Shown here in pieces: positions 25,310 to 33,259 of a DNA stretch of 41,218 nucleotides. Both the position numbers and the translations under genes were made by a program. The stretch's first letter is position 1; every line of letters starts with the position of its first letter. Source of the stretch: Micromonospora foliorum (GTDB lineage: Bacteria > Actinomycetota > Actinomycetes > Mycobacteriales > Micromonosporaceae); the NCBI RefSeq assembly GCF_022229015.1, contig NZ_JAKKFF010000144.1:1-41218 (forward strand). Direction: 5' to 3'. The notes beneath the pieces were generated by a model. That model saw nothing but the letters and a program-made list of their open reading frames with translations, was not told where the DNA came from and did no database searches.

Positions 25310-27367
25310 ATGTCGCACGGCGAGGAACTGTTCGCGCTCGGCGGGGACGTGACGACGGAGCCCAGCTTCGAGTCCGCTCTGCGGGGGTACGAGAAGAAAC
25401 AGGTCGACCGATATGTCGCGCGTGCTGAGCACGAGATCGCGACCCTCGCTTCGGAACGGGAACAGGCGTACACACAGATCCACAAGCTCGCCGGCCAGGT
25501 CGAGGTTCTCCAGCGCGACCTGACCCAGGTGCGCAAGCAGATGAACGTGGTCGACCGGGCGTCGTTCCGGCATCTCGGCCCGCGGGTCGAGTCGATCCTC
25601 ACCCTGGCTGAGGAGCAGGCCGAGCAGATCCTCGCCGACGCGAACGGGGAGATCGAGGCCCGTCGTGCCGCGGCCGAGCACATCATCGAGGAGGCCCGCG
25701 AGCAGGCCGCGCGGGCTCTGAAGGACTTCGAGATCGCCCTCGCCGCCCGACGCGCCGAGGAGGAGCGGCACAGCGCCGCCCAGCGGGCCGAGGCGGACGC
25801 GACCCTGCGGTCGGCCAAGGACGAGTCGGCGCAGTTGCGCAAGGCGGCGCAGGACGCGCTGGCGAAGGCCCAGCAGGAGGCCACCCAGCTGCGGGACTCC
25901 GCCAAGGAGATTCACAACCGGGCCCAGCAGGAGGCCACCAAGCTGCGCGAGACGGCCCGCGAGACGTTGGTCAACGCCCGGCAGGAGGCCAGCGATCTGC
26001 GCGACGCCGCCAAGGAGGTGCATGCCAAGGCCCTCCAGGAGGCCAAGCGGCTCACCGACACCGCGACCGAGGCCGGGCGGGCCACCCACGCCAAGGCGCA
26101 GCAGGAGGCCAAGCAGATCATCGACGACGCGTCGATGGCCGGCCGGGCCACCCGCGCCAAGGCGCAGCAGGAGGCCGAGCGGCTGACGACGCAGGCCAGC
26201 GAGTCGGCAAAGCGCAGCCGCGCCGAGACCGAGGCGTACGTGCAGCGGATGCGCACCGAGACCGAGGCGTACGTGCAGCACACCCGGGCGCAGACCCAGC
26301 AGGAGCTGGGCGCGTGGCGGGCCGGGGTGGAGCAGGAGGTCAACTCCCGTCGGGAGGCGGCCGACCGGGAGTTGGCGCAGCGACGGTCCACGGCCGAGCA
26401 GGAGTTCGCCAAGCGCCGCGACGAGCTGGACAAGCAGCACACGGCGCGCCAGCAGGAGCTGGAGAGCGGGTTCACGGCCCGTCGGGACGAGCTGGAAGCC
26501 GAGTACTCCACCCGGAAGAACGAGCTGGAAACCGAGTACACCGCTCGCAAGAACGAGATCGAGCAGGGCGCGGCCGGCATCCTTCAGGCCGCCGAGCAGG
26601 ACGCGGCGGCGCTGCGCCAGCGGTCCGAGGCGGAGGCCGCCGAGCTGTTGCGCCGGGCCGAGACCGAGGCCGGCGACAAGCGCCGCAAGGCCGACGAGCA
26701 TGTCGCGGCGTCCCGGCGGCAGTTCGAGGAGTACGCGGCCACCACGCAGCAGCACCTGGCCACCACCCAGCAGCACCTGGCGGCGACCCAGCAGGAGTCG
26801 GCGGCGGGCCGGCAGCAGTTGGCCCAGGTGATGCTGGAGATCGCCCAGGCCCAGCAGCAGCTCGCGGATCTGCGGCAGGAGACCTGGAAGGCCCGGCAGG
26901 AGTTCGACGAGCTCCAGCGTCAGATGTCCGAGCTGCGGTTGCAGAGTGTCGCCGGCCCGATCGACGGCCCGACTGCGCCGGCCGCGGCGGACGGCGCGAG
27001 CGGGGATGTGCCCGGTGCTGGGGACGACGGCGTGAGCGTTTCCGCCGGCGCGGCCTCCGGGTCGGGGACGGGCACCGGGCTGAAGACGGAGCCCGCCGAC
27101 ACCAGGCAGCCGGTGAACGCGGGTGGGGACGAGTCCGGGCAGTCCACGACGCGGCCGGTGGCTGAGCCGGTGACCACCGTGGACGGCGGGACGGCGAGCG
27201 CCGGGGTGGACGGGGAGCCGACCGTGGCCGCCGTTCCGGGCGAGGGTGGCCGGGGTGCCAAGCCCACCAAGATCACTAGCACCGGCGAGAACGGCAAGCG
27301 TCCCACCAAGCCGACCACCGACGAGCGCAGCGCCAAGCCCAGCAAGGTCACCATCGAGAAGGAGTGA
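25310..27367 (+). CDS. Large coiled-coil cytoskeletal protein (Scy/FilP type)
   Basis: This 685-residue protein has ATG 25310 preceded by a GGATGGGGG purine run. It has a DivIVA-like N-terminus (FESALRGYEKKQVDRYVARA, about 20-39), then a long coiled coil to about residue 545. The coil contains internal repeats, including AxxxAxxxHAKAQQEAK-type units at about 26030-26180 and paired copies of ETEAYVQ. After it comes a disordered Gly/Thr/Asp-rich tail with Lys-rich ends (SAKPSKVTIEKE). It is a paralogue of the upstream protein (both contain RVExILxLAEEQA after the N-terminal helix). Such proteins form or recruit tip-localised scaffolds in filamentous actinomycetes. A large antisense open frame here is only a shadow. 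Confidence 0.85.
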   Translation: MSHGEELFALGGDVTTEPSFESALRGYEKKQVDRYVARAEHEIATLASEREQAYTQIHKLAGQVEVLQRDLTQVRKQMNVVDRASFRHLGPRVESILTLAEEQAEQILADANGEIEARRAAAEHIIEEAREQAARALKDFEIALAARRAEEERHSAAQRAEADATLRSAKDESAQLRKAAQDALAKAQQEATQLRDSAKEIHNRAQQEATKLRETARETLVNARQEASDLRDAAKEVHAKALQEAKRLTDTATEAGRATHAKAQQEAKQIIDDASMAGRATRAKAQQEAERLTTQASESAKRSRAETEAYVQRMRTETEAYVQHTRAQTQQELGAWRAGVEQEVNSRREAADRELAQRRSTAEQEFAKRRDELDKQHTARQQELESGFTARRDELEAEYSTRKNELETEYTARKNEIEQGAAGILQAAEQDAAALRQRSEAEAAELLRRAETEAGDKRRKADEHVAASRRQFEEYAATTQQHLATTQQHLAATQQESAAGRQQLAQVMLEIAQAQQQLADLRQETWKARQEFDELQRQMSELRLQSVAGPIDGPTAPAAADGASGDVPGAGDDGVSVSAGAASGSGTGTGLKTEPADTRQPVNAGGDESGQSTTRPVAEPVTTVDGGTASAGVDGEPTVAAVPGEGGRGAKPTKITSTGENGKRPTKPTTDERSAKPSKVTIEKE

Positions 27368-27393
27368 CGGGCATCCGCCCGCCCGTGCCTCGA

Positions 27394-27440
27394 AATCTTG
27401 GACACTTTCCGTCAGCTGCTGACGGAAAGTGTCCAAGATT
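27394..27440. repeat. Perfect 23-bp-arm palindrome, left bracket of the DUF559 gene
   Basis: AATCTTGGACACTTTCCGTC begins a 23-base arm (27394-27416) that is perfectly complementary to 27418-27440, with one central base. The last base is also the final base of the DUF559 gene stop codon. The inner sequence ATCTTGGACA-TTTCCGT is shared with the palindrome at 28451-28501. It may act as a bidirectional terminator for the convergent genes. Confidence 0.9.
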
Positions 27441-28414
27441 CATTTACGCGGAAGATGGCGCAGGGGTGGGGTGGGGGCCCAGCCGGCTGCGATGAGGGCG
27501 CGGCGGACGGTCTCGGCGACCTCGTCGGGACGGGCGCGGACCAGCCAGGCCGGGAAGCGCAGAACGCGGTCGCCGCTGGTCCAGATGTCGTTCTGGCGAC
27601 GCATGTCCGCGGCCCACTGCTTGGCGTCCATGTGGTGCGCGCCGTCGATCTCCACCTGAACCCGCCACTCCCGCCAGTACGCGTCCAGCCAGCGGTTGCG
27701 GCCGGCCGCGTCGACGCGGTGTTCCTGCAGGTCGGGGGCGGGCAGCCGGTGCCGGCGGCACAGCCGCACAAAGTCGATCTCGGAGAGCGCCTGCGCGCCA
27801 CCGGCGATGTCGCTGATGGTCCGCCCGATCAACCCCCGGCGGGGGGCCCGAGGAAGGACGTCGAGCACCGCCTGTAACTCCTCGGGCAGCACCCGGCGTT
27901 GCTGGCAACCGGCGGCGAGCACCGCCTGCGCCTCGTCCACGCCGGCCGCCCAGCCCGCCGCGTCCACCAGGGCCCGCGCCGTCGTGGTACGCGGCGGGCG
28001 GGCACGTTGGAGATGAGCCTCGGGTAGGACCGTGGTGCGGTGGACCTGGACGGCGGGCATGTCGATCGGAAGTCGCCGCAGGATGGTCCGCGGGGCACGG
28101 CGAGCTGCCGGCACCAGTACGTGCAGCGGCTCGCGCCGCAGTCCCCGTACCCCGGCTTCGGCGGCGGCGGACACCCCGGCCAGCACCGCCCCCGGCCCGG
28201 CTGCCAGCACCGCCACCCAGAGCTGTTGGTCGCGGGTGAGTCGACCGTTACCGGTCAGCAGAAGGCCTCGGCAGATCGCCCGCCACCGACCGGAGCGAAT
28301 CCGGCCCCGCACCGTCCCCTCGCTGAGCAGCCCGGCAACCTGCGCGGTCGTCAGCACGCCCGCCTGCTCGAAGGCGAGCCAGTCGAGTGCGTCGGCGTCA
28401 TCGGCGGGCAGCAT
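27440..28414 (-). CDS. AbiEi-type HTH / DUF559 nuclease-like protein
   Basis: This 324-residue protein has an N-terminal winged-helix-like region (about residues 5-55, FEQAGVLTTAQVAGLLSEG followed by VRGRIRSGRWRAICRGL), typical of AbiEi-type antitoxin domains. A middle region carries TTTARALVDAAGW. The C-terminal DUF559/Vsr-like PD-(D/E)xK domain includes VQVEIDGAHH, then DMRRQNDIWTSGDRVLRFPA. Such proteins are common in actinobacteria, often in several copies, and their function is unknown. ATG 28414 is preferred, with GGAAG about 9 nt upstream. The frame extends to a TTG at 28495 that lies inside the flanking palindrome, so that extension is probably not translated. The gene is tightly bracketed by two related palindromes. 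Confidence 0.7.
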   Translation of the reverse strand: MLPADDADALDWLAFEQAGVLTTAQVAGLLSEGTVRGRIRSGRWRAICRGLLLTGNGRLTRDQQLWVAVLAAGPGAVLAGVSAAAEAGVRGLRREPLHVLVPAARRAPRTILRRLPIDMPAVQVHRTTVLPEAHLQRARPPRTTTARALVDAAGWAAGVDEAQAVLAAGCQQRRVLPEELQAVLDVLPRAPRRGLIGRTISDIAGGAQALSEIDFVRLCRRHRLPAPDLQEHRVDAAGRNRWLDAYWREWRVQVEIDGAHHMDAKQWAADMRRQNDIWTSGDRVLRFPAWLVRARPDEVAETVRRALIAAGWAPTPPLRHLPRK

Positions 28415-28450
28415 CCCGACAGCTTCCGCCGTTGCCCGCGGCCTCACCAC

Positions 28451-28501
28451 CAGATCTTGGACAGTTTCCGTTACGGCGTAACGGAAACTGTCCAAGATCT
28501 G
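28451..28501. repeat. Perfect 25-bp-arm palindrome, right bracket of the DUF559 gene
   Basis: CAGATCTTGGACAGTTTCCG begins a 25-base arm (28451-28475) that is perfectly complementary to 28477-28501, with one central base. It shares ATCTTGGACA-TTTCCGT with the palindrome at 27394-27440, but the outer and inner bases differ in a compensated way. It sits between the DUF559 gene start and the truncated XRE regulator. Confidence 0.9.
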
Positions 28502-28747
28502 CGGGTTCTAGCCGACGTCCGGGGGTGGGTCGATGATCGGGCGGCGGAATGGTCCCTGTTCAACCTGGCCCGGGGCGCCGACGGTGGTTGGGTGGGGCAG
28601 ATGGAGCATCAGATTGACGGTCTCGTGGTCGATGGCGAGCATGAGGTGGCTACGCTGCTGGCGCGCTGGGAGATGATCAGAAACGGCGCGTTGTCCCGCC
28701 GCCAGTCGATCGACCTGATGAAGGAAGTTGTGACCTCATGGACCTGA
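28502..28747 (+). pseudogene. C-terminal remnant of an XRE-family regulator (DUF5753 domain)
   Basis: The frame ending at TGA 28745-28747 encodes about 81 residues (WSLFNLARGADGG, QIDGLVVDGEHEVATLLARW, then a helix ending SRRQSIDLMKEVV). This resembles the end of the DUF5753 domain of actinobacterial XRE regulators. It overlaps the ATG of the DUF397 gene in the usual way for such pairs. The HTH and most of DUF5753 are missing: upstream lies the palindrome and then the oppositely oriented DUF559 gene. ATG 28601 could still yield a 48-residue peptide. The assignment rests on pattern and context, not a search. Confidence 0.6.
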
Positions 28748-28926
28748 CCGGCGCGCTCTGGCGCACGTCCAGCCGTAGCGGCAACGGAGAGTGTGTCGAG
28801 GTGGCGGACAACCTGCCCGACGTCGTGGGGGTGCGGGACAGTAAGGACCCGGCCGGTCCGGTGCTGGTGTTCGCGCCGGCCGCGTGGCGGGCGTTCGTGG
28901 CCGTCGCCCGTCGTCCCACCGCCTGA
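28738..28926 (+). CDS. DUF397 domain protein
   Basis: This 62-residue protein is typical of DUF397: W-RTSSRSGNGECVEVA, then VGVRDSKDPAGPVLVF, and W-AFV near the end. DUF397 proteins are small actinobacterial partners encoded directly after XRE/DUF5753 regulators (the BldB/AbaA-orfD-like group) and often act in development or antibiotic control. Here the regulator upstream is truncated, so this partner may be orphaned. The ATG overlaps the remnant stop; the AI-2E-type gene starts 15 bases downstream. Confidence 0.9.
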   Translation: MDLTGALWRTSSRSGNGECVEVADNLPDVVGVRDSKDPAGPVLVFAPAAWRAFVAVARRPTA

Positions 28927-28941
28927 GCCGGGAGGTCCCTG

Positions 28942-30171
28942 GTGCCACAGCACGACCCGTCCGGCGACGAGCCGGACGTGACCCCCGGTCCCCCGCCAGC
29001 GGAAACCCCACCGTCGGCGAACACGCCACAGCCGACGGAAACCCCACCGTCGGTGGAGACGCCACCGCCGGTGCCGGTTCCCGCTCCGGGGATCGACCCG
29101 GACGAGCCGCCGGCGGTCCCGTCCGGAAAGTTCGGCACACCGGGGCGGCCACTGCGCCGCAGCAGCTTCCTGATCGGCTTCACCGGTGCGCTGGGCGTGC
29201 TGCTGGCGTACACCCTCTATCTGGGGATTCGCAATGCCGGCGGCATCCTCGTGCTGGTGGTGATCGCGCTCTTCCTCGCGGTCGGCCTCAACCCGGCGGT
29301 GGTCCGACTGGGCCGCTGGGGTGTGCCGCACGGCCTGGCGGTGGCGGCGGTCGCGTTGACGGTGGTGCTGCTGCTCTGCGGCGGCATCGTGGCGCTGGTC
29401 CCGCCGATCGTCACCCAGTCGGGGCAGTTCATCGACCAGATCCCGAGCCTGCTCGACGAGTTGCGCCGCAACCCGACGGTCAATGACCTGGTGGAGCGGT
29501 ACGACGTGGTGGAGCGGGTGCAGGGCGCGGCCAATGCGGAAACGGTAGGACGGGCGCTCGGCGGGGTGCTGGGCGGCGCACAACTGATCTTCGGCACGGT
29601 GTTCCGGACGCTGACCGTGCTGGTGCTGACGATCTACTTCCTGGCCTACTTCGACCGGCTGCGCTCGCTGGGCTACTCGTTGGTGCCCCGGTCGCGGCGG
29701 CAGCGGGTGCAGCTGATCGGTGATGAGATTCTGGCCAAGGTTGGCGCCTATATGGTCGGTGCGCTGAGCATCGCGGTACTGGCCGGCGCGACCACATTCG
29801 TGTTCGCGTTGATCGTCGACCTGCCGTACCCGTTCGCGCTGGCCGTGGTGGTCGCGGTGACCGACCTGATCCCGCAGATCGGCGCGACGCTGGGCGCGGT
29901 GATCGTGAGCCTGGTCGGTTTCGCCGCCGACCTGCCCACCGGCATCGCCTGCGCGGTCTTCTTCCTCATCTACCAGCAGGTGGAGAACTACCTCGTCTAC
30001 CCGAAGGTGATGCGCCGCTCGGTGGAGGTCAACGAGGTGGCCGCGCTGCTGGCCGCGCTGCTCGGGGTGGCGCTGCTGGGGGTGGTGGGCGCGCTGATCG
30101 CCATCCCCACGGTGGCCGCGCTGCAACTGATCCTGCGCGAGGTGGTGCTGCCCCGCCAGGAGCGCCGCTGA
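28942..30171 (+). CDS. AI-2E/PerM-family membrane transporter
   Basis: This 409-residue protein has a GTG start with GGGAGG 6 nt upstream. A Pro/Thr-rich hydrophilic N-terminus of about 70 residues (repeated ETPPS units) precedes about eight membrane helices. The family layout is visible: two or three N-terminal helices, a loop with PPIVTQSGQFIDQIPSLLDEL, then the C-terminal helix group. That group includes the conserved VTDLIPQIGATLGAVIV and the QQVENYLVYPKVM motif. The family exports varied substrates (autoinducer-2 in E. coli TqsA, ions in others), so the substrate is not assignable. It is co-directional with the DUF397 gene. Confidence 0.93.
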   Translation: MPQHDPSGDEPDVTPGPPPAETPPSANTPQPTETPPSVETPPPVPVPAPGIDPDEPPAVPSGKFGTPGRPLRRSSFLIGFTGALGVLLAYTLYLGIRNAGGILVLVVIALFLAVGLNPAVVRLGRWGVPHGLAVAAVALTVVLLLCGGIVALVPPIVTQSGQFIDQIPSLLDELRRNPTVNDLVERYDVVERVQGAANAETVGRALGGVLGGAQLIFGTVFRTLTVLVLTIYFLAYFDRLRSLGYSLVPRSRRQRVQLIGDEILAKVGAYMVGALSIAVLAGATTFVFALIVDLPYPFALAVVVAVTDLIPQIGATLGAVIVSLVGFAADLPTGIACAVFFLIYQQVENYLVYPKVMRRSVEVNEVAALLAALLGVALLGVVGALIAIPTVAALQLILREVVLPRQERR

Positions 30172-30174
30172 GCG

Positions 30175-31023
30175 TCAGCCGGCCTGACCAGCGGTCAGGC
30201 CGGGGCCGGGCGGGTCAGTCCGCCTTGGTGGCGGCCGGCCGGGGACGGGCGTGTCGGCGAAGGCGGCCACGGTGCGGTCGGCGTACGCGCTGACGTCGCC
30301 GGCCTCCATCGGGCCGTCCCAGGTCGTCGGCAGCGGCACCTCGACGGCCGGGTTGACCCGTCGGACGATCTCGTCGAGCACCGTCTCCGCGTCGCCCACC
30401 CAGAGGTGCTTGGCGCCCGGCACCCCGACCACCTCGGCCTGCGGCACGGCGGCGAACCGCTCCCGCGCCTCGGTAGGGCGCAGGTAGTCGTCGAACTCCG
30501 GCACCAGCGCCACCAGCGGCCGCCCCGAGGTGGCCCAGGTGGCCAGGTCCTCGGGGGCGGAGAAGCGCAGCGGTGGGGAGAGCAGGATCGCCCCGGCGAT
30601 CGTCGGGTCGCAGCCGTACTTCAGCGCCAGGTCGGTGCCGAACGACCAGCCGACGAGCCAGATGTTGGGCAGCTCGGCGAACTCCGCGTACTCGATGGCG
30701 GCGGCCACGTCGTACCGCTCGCCCACCGCGCCGTCGAACGCTCCCTCGCTGGTGCCACGCACGCTGCTGGTGCCCCGGGTGTTGAACCGCAGCACCGCCA
30801 GGTCGGCCAGCGCGGGGAGCCGCCAGGCCGCCTTGCGGAACACGTGGCTGTCCATCATTCCGCCGTGGGTGGGCAGCGGGTGCAGGCAGACCAGGGTGGC
30901 CACCGGCGGTCGGTCGGCCGGCAGGGCCAGCTCACCGACCAGCCGCAGACCGTCGGCGGTGTGCAGCTCGATGTCCTCCCGGCGGCCGGGCAGGATCGAC
31001 GACGCGCGGATCGCTGTGCTCAC
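30175..31023 (-). CDS. Alpha/beta hydrolase
   Basis: This 282-residue hydrolase resembles the dienelactone-hydrolase-like/COG2945 type. The nucleophile is Ser127 in GWSFG; the acid is probably in VPEFDDYLRP and the base His in GAKHLWVG. The GTG 31023 is chosen because family sequence begins with STAIRASSILPGRREDIEL; the upstream open frame is repeat-derived. There is an extra Pro-rich C-terminal tail. It converges with the transporter gene, with only 3 bases between the stops. The substrate is unknown. Confidence 0.85.
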   Translation of the reverse strand: MSTAIRASSILPGRREDIELHTADGLRLVGELALPADRPPVATLVCLHPLPTHGGMMDSHVFRKAAWRLPALADLAVLRFNTRGTSSVRGTSEGAFDGAVGERYDVAAAIEYAEFAELPNIWLVGWSFGTDLALKYGCDPTIAGAILLSPPLRFSAPEDLATWATSGRPLVALVPEFDDYLRPTEARERFAAVPQAEVVGVPGAKHLWVGDAETVLDEIVRRVNPAVEVPLPTTWDGPMEAGDVSAYADRTVAAFADTPVPGRPPPRRTDPPGPGLTAGQAG

Positions 31024-31107
31024 CGCCCAAGTCTGTCGCGAAGTCGTCGTCGTCGCCCGCCCAGGCACGAACAGGGTGACCCAGGTCGCTAACCGGTGGC
31101 GCGCATC

Positions 31108-31200
31108 GCCCCGCCCCGGTCGCTCAGGCCGGGAACACGAGCCGCCCCGCCCCGGTCGCTCAGGCCGGGAGCACGAGCCGTCCCGCCCCGGGTCGCTCAG
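31108..31200. repeat. 36-bp tandem repeat, about 2.5 copies
   Basis: The unit CCCCGGTCGCTCAGGCCGGG plus 16 more bases recurs with a period of 36 (repeat points at 31114, 31150 and 31186); the third copy is partial. It lies in the 208-bp gap between the zinc-ribbon gene and the hydrolase gene, in their shared upstream/downstream region. No function is evident. Confidence 0.8.
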
Positions 31201-31231
31201 CCCTGACGCGGCGGCGCGCCGGGCCCGCCAC

Positions 31232-31555
31232 TCAGTAGCGGGGGGTGCCCCGGCCGCGCTGCACCGCCGGGCCGCGCCGGTCCCGGGCACGCCAGCAGCC
31301 GCTGTGCCAGTGCCGCCGGTCGGTGAGGTCACCCAGGCCGTCTGCCGGCCAGGCCACCAGGTGCGCCACCCCTGGTGGGATCTCCTGGTCACAGCCGGGG
31401 CAACGGTACGTCTTGACCGACGCGCCCGCCCCGATGCCGCGCACCTGCCAGGCGCCGTCGGTCCACTGCTGCACGGAGGCGACACCCTGCCGGACGCGGT
31501 CCGCGTCCAGGTTGGCGTTCTCGTCCCGGCGAGGGCGATTGCGACGGGGGCTCAC
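31232..31555 (-). CDS. Small zinc-ribbon protein of unknown function
   Basis: This 107-residue protein starts at GTG 31555. It is Arg-rich at both ends. A ribbon-like metal site is visible: CPGCDQEI, a His in GVAHLV, and HWHSGCW. Similar actinobacterial proteins are often labelled ATP/GTP-binding, but no P-loop is present here. It may bind nucleic acid or metal. It lies just downstream of the anti-sigma gene on the same strand. Confidence 0.7.
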   Translation of the reverse strand: MSPRRNRPRRDENANLDADRVRQGVASVQQWTDGAWQVRGIGAGASVKTYRCPGCDQEIPPGVAHLVAWPADGLGDLTDRRHWHSGCWRARDRRGPAVQRGRGTPRY

Positions 31556-31572
31556 AGTCACCAAGGTTACGG

Positions 31573-32727
31573 TCACTGCCAGCCGGTCGGCTCGCCAAGG
31601 TCGTCGGCGACCCGGAGCCCGCCGATAACCGTGCTGACCTCCGCGTCCGTGGGCGACCGTTCCCAGCGGTTCTCGTGCCCCATGGAGAGCAGTGTCTTCG
31701 GAATGCCGCGAACCTGCCAGAAGTCGCCCGTGTCGAACACCGGCCTGCCGGCGATCGTGCGGTTGGCGTTCGTCCGGTCGGGCGAGGATGGACGGGGTGA
31801 GTAGTAGAGCCGCACCGGCAAGGTGGCCGCGCCCTTCAGGGCGACCGTCAACGCCGCTTCGGTGTGGTCCGAAGCCGCAACGGGCATCTGCGTCGGCGTC
31901 GTGGTTCCCGCCACATTCACGATGCGCGGCCAGAACAGCTGCCGCACCGCCACCTCGCACGCGCTGATCCGGGCACCCGGGGGCAAGGCGGTCAGTTGGA
32001 CCGGCGCGACACAGCGCCGGGCTTCGTCGAATCGAAGCGCCTCCGCCGCCCGGCGGACCTCGGCGCTGGTCTCCCCGAGAGCCGCGACCCGGACGTACAG
32101 GCCCGGGACGGGCTGCCAGCGCAGCACCCAGCCCTTCGTGACCCTGTCGAGCTGACGTATCACCCCGTTGTACCGCGATGGGGCGTCGACGTCCGGGCCG
32201 GGCGAGGCGAGATCCTTGTCGCCGGAGGCGGTGCCCGCCTTGTCGGGGCCGATGTCACGAAGCTGGCTCAGGTCACCGGTCTCGACCGTCCGTGGGTCAG
32301 CGGCAACGATCACCATCGCCTGCACGCCGCCACCCAGGTCCAGTCGCATGCTCTCGACCTGGCCCGCGGAGCGCCAGGCGACCGGCTTCGCCGCTGACGG
32401 ATCGACCCCGAAATGCAGCAACTGTGGGTCCGTGCCGATCGAGGCGGGGCGCTGCGCTGCCCCCGCAACCCCGGGTGCCCGGGGCGGCGTGACCACGACC
32501 GGGCTGGGCGTGACGGCCGGCTGTGGCGGCGCGGCCGACGGCGTACGCAGGGCCACACCGGCCCCGAGCAGCACCGCGACGCCGAGCGCTGCCCCGAGGA
32601 CGGCACGTCGCCGCCGCCGACGGGCCCGTCCCCCGTTCACCGCCGCCGTCAGCAGGCGGTCGGTGTCCACGGGCCCGTCGGCCTGCTCCCGGAGTGCCCG
32701 TGCGATCCGCTCGTCGAGGTTGGTCAC
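31573..32727 (-). CDS. Membrane-bound putative anti-sigma factor
   Basis: This 384-residue protein starts at GTG 32727, overlapping the sigma-factor stop by GTGA. A cytoplasmic N-terminus of about 35 residues (NLDERIARALREQADGPVD) precedes an Arg cluster and one membrane helix (about 42-60). A Pro-rich linker and a large outer domain follow. No classical zinc-binding anti-sigma motif is seen. Pairing with a SigE-family sigma gene is the standard arrangement for this regulator type. The outer domain has no recognised fold to me and could sense an envelope signal. Assignment is by context. Confidence 0.75.
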   Translation of the reverse strand: MTNLDERIARALREQADGPVDTDRLLTAAVNGGRARRRRRRAVLGAALGVAVLLGAGVALRTPSAAPPQPAVTPSPVVVTPPRAPGVAGAAQRPASIGTDPQLLHFGVDPSAAKPVAWRSAGQVESMRLDLGGGVQAMVIVAADPRTVETGDLSQLRDIGPDKAGTASGDKDLASPGPDVDAPSRYNGVIRQLDRVTKGWVLRWQPVPGLYVRVAALGETSAEVRRAAEALRFDEARRCVAPVQLTALPPGARISACEVAVRQLFWPRIVNVAGTTTPTQMPVAASDHTEAALTVALKGAATLPVRLYYSPRPSSPDRTNANRTIAGRPVFDTGDFWQVRGIPKTLLSMGHENRWERSPTDAEVSTVIGGLRVADDLGEPTGWQ

Positions 32728-33218
32728 GGCCGGCTCCCGTTCGTCGTGGGAACGCCGTGGCGCTCCCGCAGCTGGCTGAGCGCCCGCATCGCATGGGTGC
32801 GGACGGTGACCGGGGAACAACCGAGGATCTGGGCGATGGTCGGGTCGTCGAGGTCCTCGTAGTAGCGCAGCACGAGCACCGCGCGCTGCCGGCCGGGCAG
32901 CCCGAGGATCAGCCGCCACATCTCGTCCCGGTCGGCCGCGTCGCCGCCCAGATCCCCGCGCCCCGGCCGGTCGGCAAACTCGGCCGTAACCAACTCCCTG
33001 CTGGATCGGCGGCGCCACCAGGAGGTGTTGGCGTTGACCATCATCCGGCGCACGTAGACGTCCGGGTGGTCGGCACGGGCGATCTTCCGCCAATGCACGT
33101 AGGCGCGTGCCAACACGTCCTGGGTGAGGTCCTCGGCCCGGTGTTCGTCACCGGTCAGCAGCCGGGCCAGCCGGACGAGCGCCGGCCCGCGACTGCTGAC
33201 GTACTCCTCGAAGGTCAC
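32724..33218 (-). CDS. SigE-family ECF RNA polymerase sigma factor
   Basis: This 164-residue ECF sigma factor has region 2 (LVRLARLLTGDEHRAEDLTQ, VYVRRMMVNANTSWWRRR) and region 4 (LPGRQRAVLVLRYYEDLDD, then TIAQILGCSPVTVRTHAMRAL). The GTG 33218 start gives TFEEYVSSRGP, the usual beginning for this family. It is coupled to the downstream anti-sigma gene. The gene ending just upstream, on the same strand, is the 3-hydroxyacyl-CoA dehydrogenase. It probably autoregulates its own pair; no promoter motif was identified. Confidence 0.92.
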   Translation of the reverse strand: MTFEEYVSSRGPALVRLARLLTGDEHRAEDLTQDVLARAYVHWRKIARADHPDVYVRRMMVNANTSWWRRRSSRELVTAEFADRPGRGDLGGDAADRDEMWRLILGLPGRQRAVLVLRYYEDLDDPTIAQILGCSPVTVRTHAMRALSQLRERHGVPTTNGSRP

Positions 33219-33259
33219 ACCACTCAGACGCCGTCGCCGGCGCCCACTGTTGACACCGG

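Noticed and set aside
25142..27436. 764-residue Leu/Gly-rich minus-strand open frame
   Set aside because: It is antisense to the coiled-coil gene; the Leu/Gly composition follows from complementing Glu/Gln/Ala codons, with no motif or ribosome site.
27398..27466. Start of a protein beginning MDTFRQLLTESVQD
   Set aside because: The sequence is a reading of the perfect palindrome, and the same peptide-like start appears on both strands and in the second palindrome.
28414..28495. Extended N-terminus of the DUF559 protein from TTG 28495
   Set aside because: The start and first 14 codons are the palindrome itself with no ribosome site; ATG 28414 fits the AbiEi-type domain start better.
31108..31200. 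CRISPR array
   Set aside because: The 36-bp unit repeats head to tail with no variable spacers and there are no cas genes nearby; the same holds for 41051-41146.
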